Positions 8,635 through 16,731 of a stretch of DNA of 24,822 nt are shown piece after piece. This DNA comes from Proteobacteria bacterium UBA1278. Lineage in GTDB: Bacteria; Pseudomonadota; Gammaproteobacteria; Comchoanobacterales; Comchoanobacteraceae. The notes beneath the pieces were generated by a model that was given only the letters and a program-made list of their open reading frames with translations, was not told the DNA's origin and ran no database searches. Every line of letters begins with the position of its first letter. Position 1 is the first letter of the stretch. Location: the NCBI GenBank assembly GCA_002308435.1, contig DBUY01000001.1, positions 1,430-26,251 on the forward strand, given 5' to 3'. The position numbers were made by a program, and so were the translations under genes.

Positions 8635-9573
8635 GTGATTGATCTAATGATGCTTTTTGTTCCCGTACTAGTTACTTTTGCCCTCGGCACGTTCTTTCGA
8701 GTTACTGGTTATCTGTCTATCGATGTGCGCGATCGGTTAATTGAATATCTCATGAAAGTGCCCATTCCAATAGCGACTTTTTATGCATTGACCAAGGTTC
8801 ATTTGAGTACTATCAAGCAGCTACAACCGTTCATATTGATTTATCTGGGGATTAATGTGGTTTTTTTGAGTGGTAGCTTTGTCGTGTTTAGAGCATTGCG
8901 CTATTCTTATAATGCTTCTGTTTCTTACGCATCAGCGATTTTCTTCTCGAACCTGATCTTTTTTGCTTTACCGATTTTTCTGACCATGCCGCTGGTTGAT
9001 CAAAGCGTATACATGCCAGTATTTGCGCTTGGCGTCGCGATCACAGTTGGCCTATTTGCATTGGTGGTCATGCCCATGTACCAACTTGGATCACAGCAAC
9101 TTACACTGGCGAGCCTGCAACAGACTATATTAGCCACATTGCATATACCCTTAGTAATATCCATAATTATCGGGGGTTTATATCTTGCCTCTGGCTTAAG
9201 CACCAGTATTTTTATCGAGCATCTGTTAGCTAAGTCTGGCGGCGTATTGGCATCCACTGGATTGATTGCGCTTGGTATGTGTATGGATTATCGATTCTTT
9301 ACTCGGTTTGATTGTTTGGTCTGGTGCGCCATTATTGCTAAGAGTGTGCTGATGCCACTGACTGCAATTGGGCTGATGCAACTATTTCCCCTAAGTGCTC
9401 CACATACATTTGCAATGATTATTATGACGGCCTGCCCTGCCGCAGGTATCGCCGCAATGGCGGCTAAGCAATATTCCAAAGTCAGTGCTCAAGTCACAGA
9501 CATTATGGTGGGCTCTACCATTGTCTCAATTCTGACGTTTCCTTATTGGATTTATCTGGCACGAACATTCTAG
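8635..9573 (+). CDS. AEC-family (auxin efflux carrier type) permease
   Basis: This is an inner-membrane transporter of the bile/arsenite/riboflavin superfamily AEC group (YfdV, MdcF type), whose members carry organic anions such as malonate or malate. The protein is hydrophobic throughout, with about ten membrane helices in two five-helix halves. Family landmarks are the N-terminal LFVPVLVTFALGTFFRVTGYLS helix region, KVPIPIATFYAL, the polar FFSNLIFFALPIF helix 4, and in the second half LIALGMCMDYRFF and MTACPAAGIAAMAAKQY. The substrate cannot be told from sequence. The start is uncertain: a TTG at 8608 is in frame, but GTG at 8635 has an AGG five nt upstream and places the start just before helix 1; ATG at 8647 is the other candidate. 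It is flanked by unrelated genes and convergent with the methyltransferase-like gene, so it is probably monocistronic. The family call is firm. Confidence 0.9.
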   Translation: MIDLMMLFVPVLVTFALGTFFRVTGYLSIDVRDRLIEYLMKVPIPIATFYALTKVHLSTIKQLQPFILIYLGINVVFLSGSFVVFRALRYSYNASVSYASAIFFSNLIFFALPIFLTMPLVDQSVYMPVFALGVAITVGLFALVVMPMYQLGSQQLTLASLQQTILATLHIPLVISIIIGGLYLASGLSTSIFIEHLLAKSGGVLASTGLIALGMCMDYRFFTRFDCLVWCAIIAKSVLMPLTAIGLMQLFPLSAPHTFAMIIMTACPAAGIAAMAAKQYSKVSAQVTDIMVGSTIVSILTFPYWIYLARTF

Positions 9574-9721
9574 GTCGCTTTGAGCACTTGGTGTCACAGA
9601 CTTTTTCGATGTAACTATTGTCTGATTCTAACCTATTGGGAACATCATGGTCTTTAAGGGACATTAACTGTCGATCATGTACTTCGATTTGTCATTGGTT
9701 GCAGACCTGCCAAGGTAAATG

Positions 9722-10447
9722 CTACAGGAGTGATCGGCCCCACACTTCAGTAGCACACTTTCCTCTACAGCCAATGCCAGAGTCAATCTTGGTAAATTTA
9801 AGTTTTTCAAACAGTGCATCATAAGATCCTCTTACAGCGTTGAGAGGTTGTTTGTCGTCTCTCTCTACTTGTATATACTTTATGTGAGTAAAGAGATCCG
9901 GGTTTTTTTCAAACTCTTCAACTAGACAGTTTTCGCAGTCAACAACCATGCAATCGAACGGCTTATTGACATATGATAGTAATTTTCCCGATTCGCCTTT
10001 CTGGAGCACGTGGTCAATGATAGTGAACTGCATTTCACATGCTTTTCGGTTTCGTTCAAGCGCGTGGAGGCCGCCAAACATTGCATCCTCATTAGGCTGT
10101 ACAACAACGTGGTTGCGTTTGTCAGATAAATTCATTTGAATTACTGTGCTCACTGATCCTCCTCCCCCTCCAAGCTCCAATACGCTTGTGCAGTAGCCTT
10201 TAGTCCACTTCTCTGCAATCATGCGTTCTCCCCATTCTGAGTTTAACCCATCATCATCAACAAAGCAGGGAGGCAAGTGGTGTCTTTGAATGGGTATTCG
10301 ACCCGTAATATAGCGCCTTATATTTTGCAGACGAAGAGAGATGTGTGAGAGATATGTTTCTGGTTTTGGAGGAATCGTCAGTGGATCAACATCTACTGCA
10401 TGCGATGAGATTGTCATTAAGAGAACAGATAAAACACCCAGAATCAT
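9722..10447 (-). CDS. FkbM-like methyltransferase with hydrophobic N-terminus
   Basis: This 241-residue protein has a class I SAM-dependent methyltransferase core. The glycine-rich motif I is VLELGGGGGSVS (89-100). HVVVQPNED (113-121) sits where FkbM proteins have the acidic strand-2 end (usually EPN). FDCMVVDCENC (164-174) corresponds to the FkbM D-x-E-G region, and YIQVERDD (191-198) follows. The C-terminus holds three Cys (C227, C231 and nearby) of unknown use. Residues 1-17 (MILGVLSVLLMTISSHA) resemble a signal peptide or anchor but lack the usual positive n-region. FkbM enzymes typically O-methylate small molecules or glycans; the target here is unknown. It lies 67 bp downstream of the ankyrin gene on the same strand but has its own promoter candidate with a perfect TTGACA. 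The ATG at 10447 has no strong ribosome site. The methyltransferase fold is likely; the FkbM subfamily is tentative. Confidence 0.72.
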   Translation of the reverse strand: MILGVLSVLLMTISSHAVDVDPLTIPPKPETYLSHISLRLQNIRRYITGRIPIQRHHLPPCFVDDDGLNSEWGERMIAEKWTKGYCTSVLELGGGGGSVSTVIQMNLSDKRNHVVVQPNEDAMFGGLHALERNRKACEMQFTIIDHVLQKGESGKLLSYVNKPFDCMVVDCENCLVEEFEKNPDLFTHIKYIQVERDDKQPLNAVRGSYDALFEKLKFTKIDSGIGCRGKCATEVWGRSLL

Positions 10448-10474
10448 TGAACTAACCGTCAGTTGTATTGGTTA

Positions 10475-10503
10475 ACGATAATCAGAAGAGAGGCGAATGT
10501 CAA
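10475..10503 (-). promoter_or_regulatory. Sigma70-like promoter for the methyltransferase-like gene
   Basis: Reading the minus strand, a perfect TTGACA (10503-10498) is followed after 17 nt by TATCGT (10480-10475), which matches the -10 at four positions. The start codon is 28 nt further. It lies wholly in the 67-nt gap after the ankyrin gene, so the two genes need not be co-transcribed. Confidence 0.45.
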
Positions 10504-10514
10504 TGATGATCGTA

Positions 10515-11108
10515 CTATTTCACGCTATTACCTAACAACCACTGAATGGACTTCAACTGCTGTGAGGAAATCGTAGATTCAAGGGTTTTTGTATTGATAA
10601 AGAGTTGATCATTTTGATGTTTCCCCTGCTGCTGCCAGACCCACTCCATACAAGCAAGATTGCCAGACTGACAAGCTGCTATGAATGTTGTTTGTCGTAT
10701 GCGCATGACACTATTGGGTTGTTTTGTATGCATCAACCACTCTACTAAGGGCTGACTACCCGAACGTGCAGCCGCATTGAGCATCGCTTGATTCGCGTTT
10801 TTTCCAGGGATGCCTGAACGACTCTGCATTAACCATTGGCACATTTTCAAGTTGCCGGAGCGTGCTGCCAGCACGACTGTTCTCTGCGTTGGCTTCTGCT
10901 GCGCTTCTTGGCGACACTGGCACATCAACCATTGTAGTAACTCGAGGTTGCCAGATCGTGCGGCCATATTCAGGGTGGTTACTGAAGCGGTTTCGCGCAA
11001 TGCTTCTGGTGCGACAAATAGTAGCCAGTTCACGCACTCTAAGCTGCCAGCACGCGCGGCGCGATTCAATGGTGTATGTTGATTATTTGTAACAGGTTGA
11101 TGTGACAT
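10515..11108 (-). CDS. Ankyrin-repeat protein, six 32-residue repeats
   Basis: This 197-residue protein is almost entirely repeats. The core A-A-R-x-G recurs at residues 17, 49, 81 and 113, then as AACQSG with its Gly at 149 and a decayed STISSQ near 178, giving an exact 32-residue period. Each repeat continues as NLxxxxWL (e.g. SGNLELLQWLM, SGNLKMCQWLM, SGNLACMEWVW). Repeats with the AAxxGxLxxLxWL signature are most familiar from giant viruses of amoebae and from protist genomes, which hints at acquisition from, or action in, a eukaryotic host; that is inference. Ankyrin repeats are protein-binding scaffolds, and no catalytic domain is present. The ATG at 11108 follows GGAAAGTAGG, an acceptable ribosome site, and a promoter candidate lies just upstream. 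There is no signal peptide, so if exported it would need a type IV or similar system. Confidence 0.88.
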   Translation of the reverse strand: MSHQPVTNNQHTPLNRAARAGSLECVNWLLFVAPEALRETASVTTLNMAARSGNLELLQWLMCQCRQEAQQKPTQRTVVLAARSGNLKMCQWLMQSRSGIPGKNANQAMLNAAARSGSQPLVEWLMHTKQPNSVMRIRQTTFIAACQSGNLACMEWVWQQQGKHQNDQLFINTKTLESTISSQQLKSIQWLLGNSVK

Positions 11109-11132
11109 CCTACTTTCCAGTTTTGAATGGCT

Positions 11133-11161
11133 TATATAGCGTCATTTCACTGATTTGTCAT
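11133..11161 (-). promoter_or_regulatory. Sigma70-like promoter for the small ankyrin gene
   Basis: On the minus strand ATGACA (11161-11156) and TATATA (11138-11133) are 17 nt apart, matching consensus at five and four positions. The -10 is 24 nt upstream of the ATG at 11108. The rest of the 11109-11235 gap shows nothing recognisable. Confidence 0.4.
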
Positions 11162-11235
11162 AAAACAGGTCGAATCAATCGGGTATTATTCACTGATTAC
11201 CACTGATGCATACTCACCCTCAGCTTGCTCCTAAC

Positions 11236-11919
11236 TTAGTCTGGTGTGTCAGGAAAATGCTCACAGCCATACAATTGATGAGCTCGAATGTACTTTTTAC
11301 ATGGTAGCGCTAAGCCTGATACACTCTCAACAGGCATACTTTCTAGTTGTTGTCGAATACCAGTTGCACTGATCTCAACCGGCGTAAATGTCGTGTCTAT
11401 GACTACAGATCCCGTGGTTGTTGAGAGTAAATCATCGGCGCTGGTTACGACACGCGGCTCAATAAACTGTTGTACATCTGTCGCCATCTGTAATCCCGAG
11501 CGCATCATAATGTATAGGTGTCCCTCTGATAACAGCTTCTGCCAGCCATCCCAGTGGTGTTGATGAAACGTATTCACCACATCATCTCCCATCACCCATG
11601 CAAGCGTGTCTGTTGGGTAGCGTGACCGTAAGAACTTCAGCGTGTCAATGGTATAGCTTGGCGCGGGACGCTGCAGCTCGGTCTCATCAATCAACACTTT
11701 CAGTTGCGGTAAAGTGGTCAGACCGCCCTTAATCATTGCCAATCGGTGGGTTGCGGAGACTTGTTCTTTTTTCCCGGGCGAGTGGTGGTTTGGCATGATA
11801 TGAATGACGGCATCTGGGCATTGCTGTTGCAAATGGGCAGTGACCGCAAGGTGCCCCACATGTATCGGATCAAATGACCCACCAAAAATCAGTCGCAGTC
11901 TTCTGTTTTTGCCTGGCAT
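11236..11919 (-). CDS. nadD: Nicotinate-nucleotide adenylyltransferase
   Basis: NadD joins nicotinate mononucleotide and ATP to form deamido-NAD in the cytoplasm, the central step of NAD biosynthesis. The 227-residue length is near the family norm of about 210-220. Diagnostic motifs are all present: GSFDPIHVGH (14-23; the (H/T)xGH nucleotidyltransferase signature), PNHHSPGK (43-50), PSYTIDTL (87-94), WVMGDD (108-113) and ISATGIR (183-189; the ISxTxxR ATP-binding motif). The C-terminus retains the YI...LY pattern (KKYIRAHQLYG) plus a short extra tail. The ATG at 11919 is preceded by AAGGA at 8 nt. The usual neighbours of nadD in gammaproteobacteria (holA, rsfS, proA) are absent: it stands alone between an ankyrin gene and a divergent DUF1963-like gene. 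A good promoter lies at 11998-12025. Confidence 0.95.
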   Translation of the reverse strand: MPGKNRRLRLIFGGSFDPIHVGHLAVTAHLQQQCPDAVIHIMPNHHSPGKKEQVSATHRLAMIKGGLTTLPQLKVLIDETELQRPAPSYTIDTLKFLRSRYPTDTLAWVMGDDVVNTFHQHHWDGWQKLLSEGHLYIMMRSGLQMATDVQQFIEPRVVTSADDLLSTTTGSVVIDTTFTPVEISATGIRQQLESMPVESVSGLALPCKKYIRAHQLYGCEHFPDTPD

Positions 11920-11997
11920 TGACCATGTCCTTAATAATATCTAATGCTACTGATCACTCATCATCCTGACTTAGCTTGCGACGAACTACTCGTTCTC

Positions 11998-12025
11998 AGT
12001 ATAAACATTTCATCTACCGGGTCAA
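11998..12025 (-). promoter_or_regulatory. Strong sigma70-type promoter for nadD
   Basis: On the minus strand TTGACC (12025-12020) and TATACT (12003-11998) are 16 nt apart, each matching the consensus at five of six positions. This is among the best promoters in the window. It implies a 5' leader of about 70 nt before the nadD ATG. Confidence 0.5.
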
Positions 12026-12137
12026 CGATAGCTGTCTGGTTATCACTGTGGGATGACATCTGTTATCGACTGTATTTGTTGACGATACCGCATGCCATCA
12101 TCTACCGCGACAACGGATCTCTCGTTGGTTCATGTCA

Positions 12138-12172
12138 CGGTAATAGAATACCGATAGCGCCTATGCTAGCAT
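12138..12172. promoter_or_regulatory. Inverted repeat and palindrome upstream of DUF1963-like gene
   Basis: Two symmetric elements lie side by side: CGGTA-atagaa-TACCG (12138-12153) and the perfect 10-bp palindrome ATGCTAGCAT (12163-12172). Both are within 65 nt of the ATG at 12201, where an operator or leader hairpin could act. No convincing -35/-10 pair was found on the plus strand here. Short symmetries like these can occur by chance. Confidence 0.25.
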
Positions 12173-12200
12173 TATCATGGAGCCACTAGGACGTTTTGAC

Positions 12201-13574
12201 ATGATATATACTGAAATGATCGATACTGAAAAAGTTGTTCTGTTCACGGAGACAGATGGTGGTTCCAGTGGTTGCTTTTTAGGTGGACAACCCGACTGGG
12301 CTCATCAACCCGCATGGCCGGTCACCTCTTTCAGTATCGTTGATCACCCCATGATTTTTGTTGGTCAATTTATCATACCTTCTACTTGGCATAAGCTGAA
12401 AAACCCAGTCACAGCTTATCTATTCTGGTTCGATGACCGTAGTCTAGAAATCGGATTTCATGTGCTTTATCAAACACCGAGCCGTTCTCTAAATAGATGT
12501 GATTGGGCAATTCAATACGAAGATCGTGCTGGCCCGACCATTTCAGCGTCACGCCATTTATTGCAAGCTGAGCCAACCATCAATATGCAACAAGTGGAGC
12601 GGCAGTTGCTTGATATAAAGCGCCCTAAGGGATTTAAGGCACAAGTCGTCATGAGCCGAGAATTTACCAATGGTAATAGACCTTTTGACCATGATCTATT
12701 TTCCATTCCTGCTCACTATCTAGCCGAATTACCCCATATTGATCTACCACACAAATCAACGACTTGGGTCAATTGTAGCGCACATCCTAAAATTTCCTCG
12801 AGTATGCCGACAACTTATACATCGAGTCCGCCGACAACCCACACATCACCAGATCGTGATCGCTCAAGCTATTTGTCGCGCCCAGTCTGGTTGGTTGACG
12901 AAAAAAGCACACCTGAGCCAGCAACCTCACCGTCCATTCCTCATGCTAGTCCGGCCAATCCCTCTTTACAGTGTGGTGGTCAGCCTGTATGGCTACATCA
13001 CGGGCATTGGCCAGTATTGGAAACAGAATCGGGTGACCAGCCCTATCGGTTTGCCTTGCAGTGCGATCTTCCTAACAGTACAGAAACATCACCTCGACGC
13101 TTGTATGTTTACTTGTGGCCTGCATACTTCGATAATGCATCTACTGATCATCCAATGCAGCACGATATTAGTGTGGAAATACTCGTATTGCTACAATCCC
13201 CTACGACAACGACTATTCAAGTAAACTATCCGATACCTTTTGGTTGTGACTTACGATTCGTTGATACCACCGAAGGCCCGACTATCTGTGATGCTGGTCT
13301 CTTGGCAACGTCGACCGCAACCGAGACGGTTGCGCCGAAAAACAACCTACCTGATTACACACATCAGAGCGCTTTTACCCTGAGTGCGCAGACAAAAATA
13401 GGTGGATTCCCAGGATTTATACAACAGCCCGAAGGGCCGGCTGATTCGGCACTTCTGCTGCAGATTGATGCGCTATTTCTGGAGCGACTAAGTGGGCTAA
13501 CCATTGGGGATGGCGTTTTTTACCTGCTTGAACAGAAATCCACACAAGCGTTATTTGCCATTTCCCAGTGCTAA
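12201..13574 (+). CDS. DUF1963/YwqG-like protein with duplicated GGQP module
   Basis: This 457-residue protein has no known biochemical role. DUF1963 (YwqG-like) proteins are soluble and functionally uncharacterised. The hallmark pattern occurs twice: LGGQPDWAHQPAWPV near residue 28, followed by MIFVGQFIIP, and CGGQPVWLHHGHWPV near 258, followed by FALQCDLP. A final KIGGFPGFIQ (about 399), LLLQIDA and GDGVFYLLE match the typical DUF1963 ending. So the protein appears to hold two family modules joined by a Ser/Thr/Pro-rich linker with a 24-bp tandem duplication; single-domain relatives are about half to two thirds this length. An in-frame ATG exists at 12177, but ATG 12201 has AGGA nine nt upstream, so I prefer it. 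No signal peptide or membrane segment is visible. It is divergent from nadD and convergent with the RND operon, so probably transcribed alone. Confidence 0.75.
   Translation: MIYTEMIDTEKVVLFTETDGGSSGCFLGGQPDWAHQPAWPVTSFSIVDHPMIFVGQFIIPSTWHKLKNPVTAYLFWFDDRSLEIGFHVLYQTPSRSLNRCDWAIQYEDRAGPTISASRHLLQAEPTINMQQVERQLLDIKRPKGFKAQVVMSREFTNGNRPFDHDLFSIPAHYLAELPHIDLPHKSTTWVNCSAHPKISSSMPTTYTSSPPTTHTSPDRDRSSYLSRPVWLVDEKSTPEPATSPSIPHASPANPSLQCGGQPVWLHHGHWPVLETESGDQPYRFALQCDLPNSTETSPRRLYVYLWPAYFDNASTDHPMQHDISVEILVLLQSPTTTTIQVNYPIPFGCDLRFVDTTEGPTICDAGLLATSTATETVAPKNNLPDYTHQSAFTLSAQTKIGGFPGFIQQPEGPADSALLLQIDALFLERLSGLTIGDGVFYLLEQKSTQALFAISQC
12800..12847 (+). repeat. Imperfect 24-bp tandem duplication in linker
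   Basis: Two adjacent 24-bp units (12800-12823 and 12824-12847) are identical at 19 positions, sharing the cores GCCGACAAC and ACATC. They encode SMPTTYTS and SPPTTHTS in the linker between the two GGQP modules. The duplication keeps the frame. Confidence 0.7.
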
Positions 13575-13644
13575 CGATCTCTCAACCTATCGTAGCCTCT
13601 GTTTTATGATTGCGGTTCATGATGATGAGCATGCCTCGTTACCA

Positions 13645-16600
13645 CTAATCCATTTGTGGCGTCTGGCATAACTGCTCAACTAATACGGTAACTGCTGGTA
13701 ATAGAATAATCAGCATCGTGGTTGCCATCATGAGCCCAGCAGATAAGCTCACGGCGAGTGGAATCACAAACTGTGCCTGTAACGACTTGTTGAGCAGTAA
13801 AGGTAGCATGCCGAGTACGGTCGTCACTGTGGTCAACGTCACGGCGCGAAAGCGCTCACAGCATGCGGTTACCATGGCGTTCACAACTGTTTGTGTTTTC
13901 AACGCATACTGAAATCGATGCAATAGAATAATCGCGTCATTTACGACGATTCCCGTCAATCCAAATAGACCGAATACCGATAATATCGTCATATTCATTC
14001 CGAGTAGATAGTGCCCAAGAATTGCGCCGCTGAGTCCAATCGGAATCACGAGCATGACCATCAGTGGCCAGCCATATGACTTCAATACCCAAGCTAAGAC
14101 AAAATATATCATAACGATGGCAATCACTGCCCCGGTCCTGATACCGACAATGGCTTTTTCTTGTGAACGTGCTTGTGTTTCAAAACTAAATTGCACTCCA
14201 AACTCATTTTCAATGGATGCTAACGTTCCCTCTTTGAGATTACTCAAGACTTCACCGACTGTATTCCCATCGGCACTGGTCTCTGCGGATACGACAATTC
14301 CAAGCTGGCCATTAAAACTAAAATAGCGACCGTAGCCCGTTTCCATAGTGATCTCTGCTACGGAACTCAATGGTACCGTGGCCCCATTGAGCTGGATGGG
14401 AATCTGGCTAATCTGACTGATTTGATTTCGACTGGCAGGATCTAGTCGAACACGCAAAGCGACTGATTCACCATCTTGCCGGCGCTTTACGATGCTTGTT
14501 CCTCGTAATTGTAATGCAACCTCACGTTCAATGGCCTGCTTGTTCGCACCGATCGCCATGGCTTGGTCTGTTACTTGTACGCGGTAAGCTTGTGCCCCGT
14601 GTGGCATGTTATCAACAATCGCATGTACCCCTCGGTAAGTTGCAAGATGATCTTTTAGGCGATTAGCTGCTGCCTTTAGATTGAGGACATCATCTCCCTT
14701 GATGAAGATTTTAATATCAGGAATCGGTGGCCCAGCACGCGGTTCAGTAATGCTGATATTTTTGACAAATGGTAATCGTGGAATCTGCTCATACCACGAA
14801 TTGATTAGCTCTGTGTTTGCAACTTGACGCTGGTCGGGTAATGATAATCCGAGCATCATACTGGCATGATTGGCTGTGACACCCCGATTGAATTGGACGA
14901 GACTTTTTGGTGCCCGTTGATAGGCAAACTGCAGTGGCACTTCTACGATCGGTTGCTCTGGCTGACTGAGTTTGCTGTTGACACCAGTCAATGCCTCATC
15001 AGCTACTTTGAGAAAATGAAGAACCTGCTGTTCAGTGACGCCAGCCTCAAAACGCGCATCCATTAGAATCACGTCTTGAGGGGGGGAGGGAAAAAAAGTA
15101 AACGCAATACGGCCGCTTGCAATTAAAACAAACGGTAGAATGATGATACCTAGCCCAAGTATCGTAGAAATAATCGCATGTCGGGTAACTGAAATCAGCC
15201 ATTTTTTTAGTATATGATGTTGAAAATAGTATAAGCTGTCTTGGAGTCGTTGCTGCCATTGCGGAAGTTTTTGGGGGAAGTTTTCTAGTGCGACACGCAC
15301 ATGGCGCGGCAAAATAATAAAGCATTCAATGATAGAGGCAATCAAGACACAAATGATAACTCGTGGGATATCAATCATTATTTTCCCATACTCTCCGGGA
15401 ATGATCAGCAACGGTATGAAGCTAGCAACTGTTGTCATTGAGGCAGCCATGATCGGAACAAACATAATATGGCATGCATTGAGTACAGCCTGTCGAGGCG
15501 GGACTCCACTCTGAAATTCGCTATAAGCTTGTTCGGCAATCACGATGGTATCATCGACAATAATGCCGAGCGCCATCACAAAGGCAAATGTTGAGAGAAA
15601 GTTGATTGTCCCGCCCTGCGCATAAAGAATCATGCAACTCATCGCAATACAAATTGGAATACCTGAGGCAATCCATTTCGCAAGTGATATGTGAAAAAAC
15701 GCCCCCAATAAAATCAAGATAAGAATCAACCCATAGAAGCCATTCTCAACCAGCAACTGGATTCGAAAGGCAAGTAACCGCCAGGTCTCTTCATAGGTTT
15801 TGATGCTGACGACATCTCCCCACTGTGCTTGGGCGCCTTTGATCCAGGTGTGATAGATTTTTTGTAGTGAGAAAATGTCTGTACCACCGACGTTTCGATT
15901 GACGACGACACTTACTGCTGGCTGATTATGGATGAAGACACGCGGTGATTCGTCTCGATAGCGCTGCTCACGGGATAATAATGTCTTCCCGGCATTTGTG
16001 CTCTGGCCAGACTGTACGACCCAATTGTTGTCAGGCTCTGTTGTTTCTTGGTGTATGGCAGAAACTGCATGACTGCGTCTAGTGCTGGCATCGACCACTT
16101 GATCCGTCAGTTGAGCGGACAATTGGTTGACGATATCCTGCATAGAAAGCCCAGTTCCGAATAGTTGATTCGAGGACAGTGTGAGAGTGGTATTTTGTTG
16201 CTCTAAACCCTGTATTTTGACGTGATCGACGCCTGCATCGAGTAATTGTAGTTTGGCTTGATTGGCATAGTTTGCTAGCTCTGAGAGTTTTTTGGGTCCA
16301 TATAACACAAAACTTAAGATGGGATGTCGCATTTTTGGTCGCTCAACGCGGTATTTGACACGGTCTAAATTCACATTAGCCAGCTTTTCATAGACGCGAT
16401 TGACCATGCCATGACTAGATTGCCCGACATCAAAGCGAATAACCCAGAAACACACGCCTGGTCGTGCTTGCGCTTCAATGTAGTCTACATGCGCTAAGCC
16501 ATACAAATGTGGATCGATGCTACGCATCACTTCCTGATGCATTTCTTCAGCACTGGCCTGATCCCGGGTGGCAATGACCACGAGCACCTCAGGATTGAAT

Positions 16601-16731
16601 TCTGGTAAGAATTGAACCGGCAAAGCCCGAGCAGCCATTGCGCCCAATAACAGAAGGCTAAACATGGCAACATTGGCAAGGACGGGATGATCTAACCAAT
16701 AGACAATGGCGCGTTTTGCCAGATGCATCAT
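13645..16731 (-). CDS. RND efflux permease, second of a two-permease pump
   Basis: This inner-membrane proton-driven efflux pump subunit has 1028 residues, the normal RND length, with the AcrB-type layout: helix 1 near 14-35, a periplasmic pore domain, helices 2-6, a second periplasmic domain, and helices 8-12. Helix 4 has the proton-relay pair in GIIVDDTIVIAE (D393, D394; AcrB D407/D408). Helix 10 reads GIVVNDAIILL with N931-D932 where AcrB has K940-N941, so the canonical lysine is absent, as in another RND subgroup with VVND. It is the last gene of the operon; its ATG overlaps the stop of the upstream permease by 4 nt, and GGAG lies 8 nt upstream. It probably forms a mixed trimer with its neighbour, as MdtB/MdtC do. 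The substrate is unknown. Confidence 0.93.
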   Translation of the reverse strand: MMHLAKRAIVYWLDHPVLANVAMFSLLLLGAMAARALPVQFLPEFNPEVLVVIATRDQASAEEMHQEVMRSIDPHLYGLAHVDYIEAQARPGVCFWVIRFDVGQSSHGMVNRVYEKLANVNLDRVKYRVERPKMRHPILSFVLYGPKKLSELANYANQAKLQLLDAGVDHVKIQGLEQQNTTLTLSSNQLFGTGLSMQDIVNQLSAQLTDQVVDASTRRSHAVSAIHQETTEPDNNWVVQSGQSTNAGKTLLSREQRYRDESPRVFIHNQPAVSVVVNRNVGGTDIFSLQKIYHTWIKGAQAQWGDVVSIKTYEETWRLLAFRIQLLVENGFYGLILILILLGAFFHISLAKWIASGIPICIAMSCMILYAQGGTINFLSTFAFVMALGIIVDDTIVIAEQAYSEFQSGVPPRQAVLNACHIMFVPIMAASMTTVASFIPLLIIPGEYGKIMIDIPRVIICVLIASIIECFIILPRHVRVALENFPQKLPQWQQRLQDSLYYFQHHILKKWLISVTRHAIISTILGLGIIILPFVLIASGRIAFTFFPSPPQDVILMDARFEAGVTEQQVLHFLKVADEALTGVNSKLSQPEQPIVEVPLQFAYQRAPKSLVQFNRGVTANHASMMLGLSLPDQRQVANTELINSWYEQIPRLPFVKNISITEPRAGPPIPDIKIFIKGDDVLNLKAAANRLKDHLATYRGVHAIVDNMPHGAQAYRVQVTDQAMAIGANKQAIEREVALQLRGTSIVKRRQDGESVALRVRLDPASRNQISQISQIPIQLNGATVPLSSVAEITMETGYGRYFSFNGQLGIVVSAETSADGNTVGEVLSNLKEGTLASIENEFGVQFSFETQARSQEKAIVGIRTGAVIAIVMIYFVLAWVLKSYGWPLMVMLVIPIGLSGAILGHYLLGMNMTILSVFGLFGLTGIVVNDAIILLHRFQYALKTQTVVNAMVTACCERFRAVTLTTVTTVLGMLPLLLNKSLQAQFVIPLAVSLSAGLMMATTMLIILLPAVTVLVEQLCQTPQMD

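Noticed and set aside
9590..9610. Weak hairpin followed by TTTTT after the permease gene, as a terminator
   Set aside because: The stem is about four pairs with one wobble and the T-run is separated from it, so it is too weak to call.
9618..9824. 68-codon plus-strand frame between the permease and the methyltransferase-like gene
   Set aside because: Half of it is antisense to the methyltransferase-like gene and no known pattern is visible.
10670..11090. Recurring short similar DNA segments that could suggest a CRISPR or repeat array
   Set aside because: The spacing is 96 bp and follows the 32-residue ankyrin period; the copies are diverged and there are no unique spacers.
11944..12189. 81-codon plus-strand frame in the nadD/DUF1963 gap
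   Set aside because: Composition is non-protein-like, it covers the nadD promoter and leader, and there is no Shine-Dalgarno sequence before its ATG.
12177..12200. Upstream ATG 12177 as start of the DUF1963-like gene
   Set aside because: It has no ribosome site, while ATG 12201 has AGGA at nine nt; the eight extra residues match nothing in the family.
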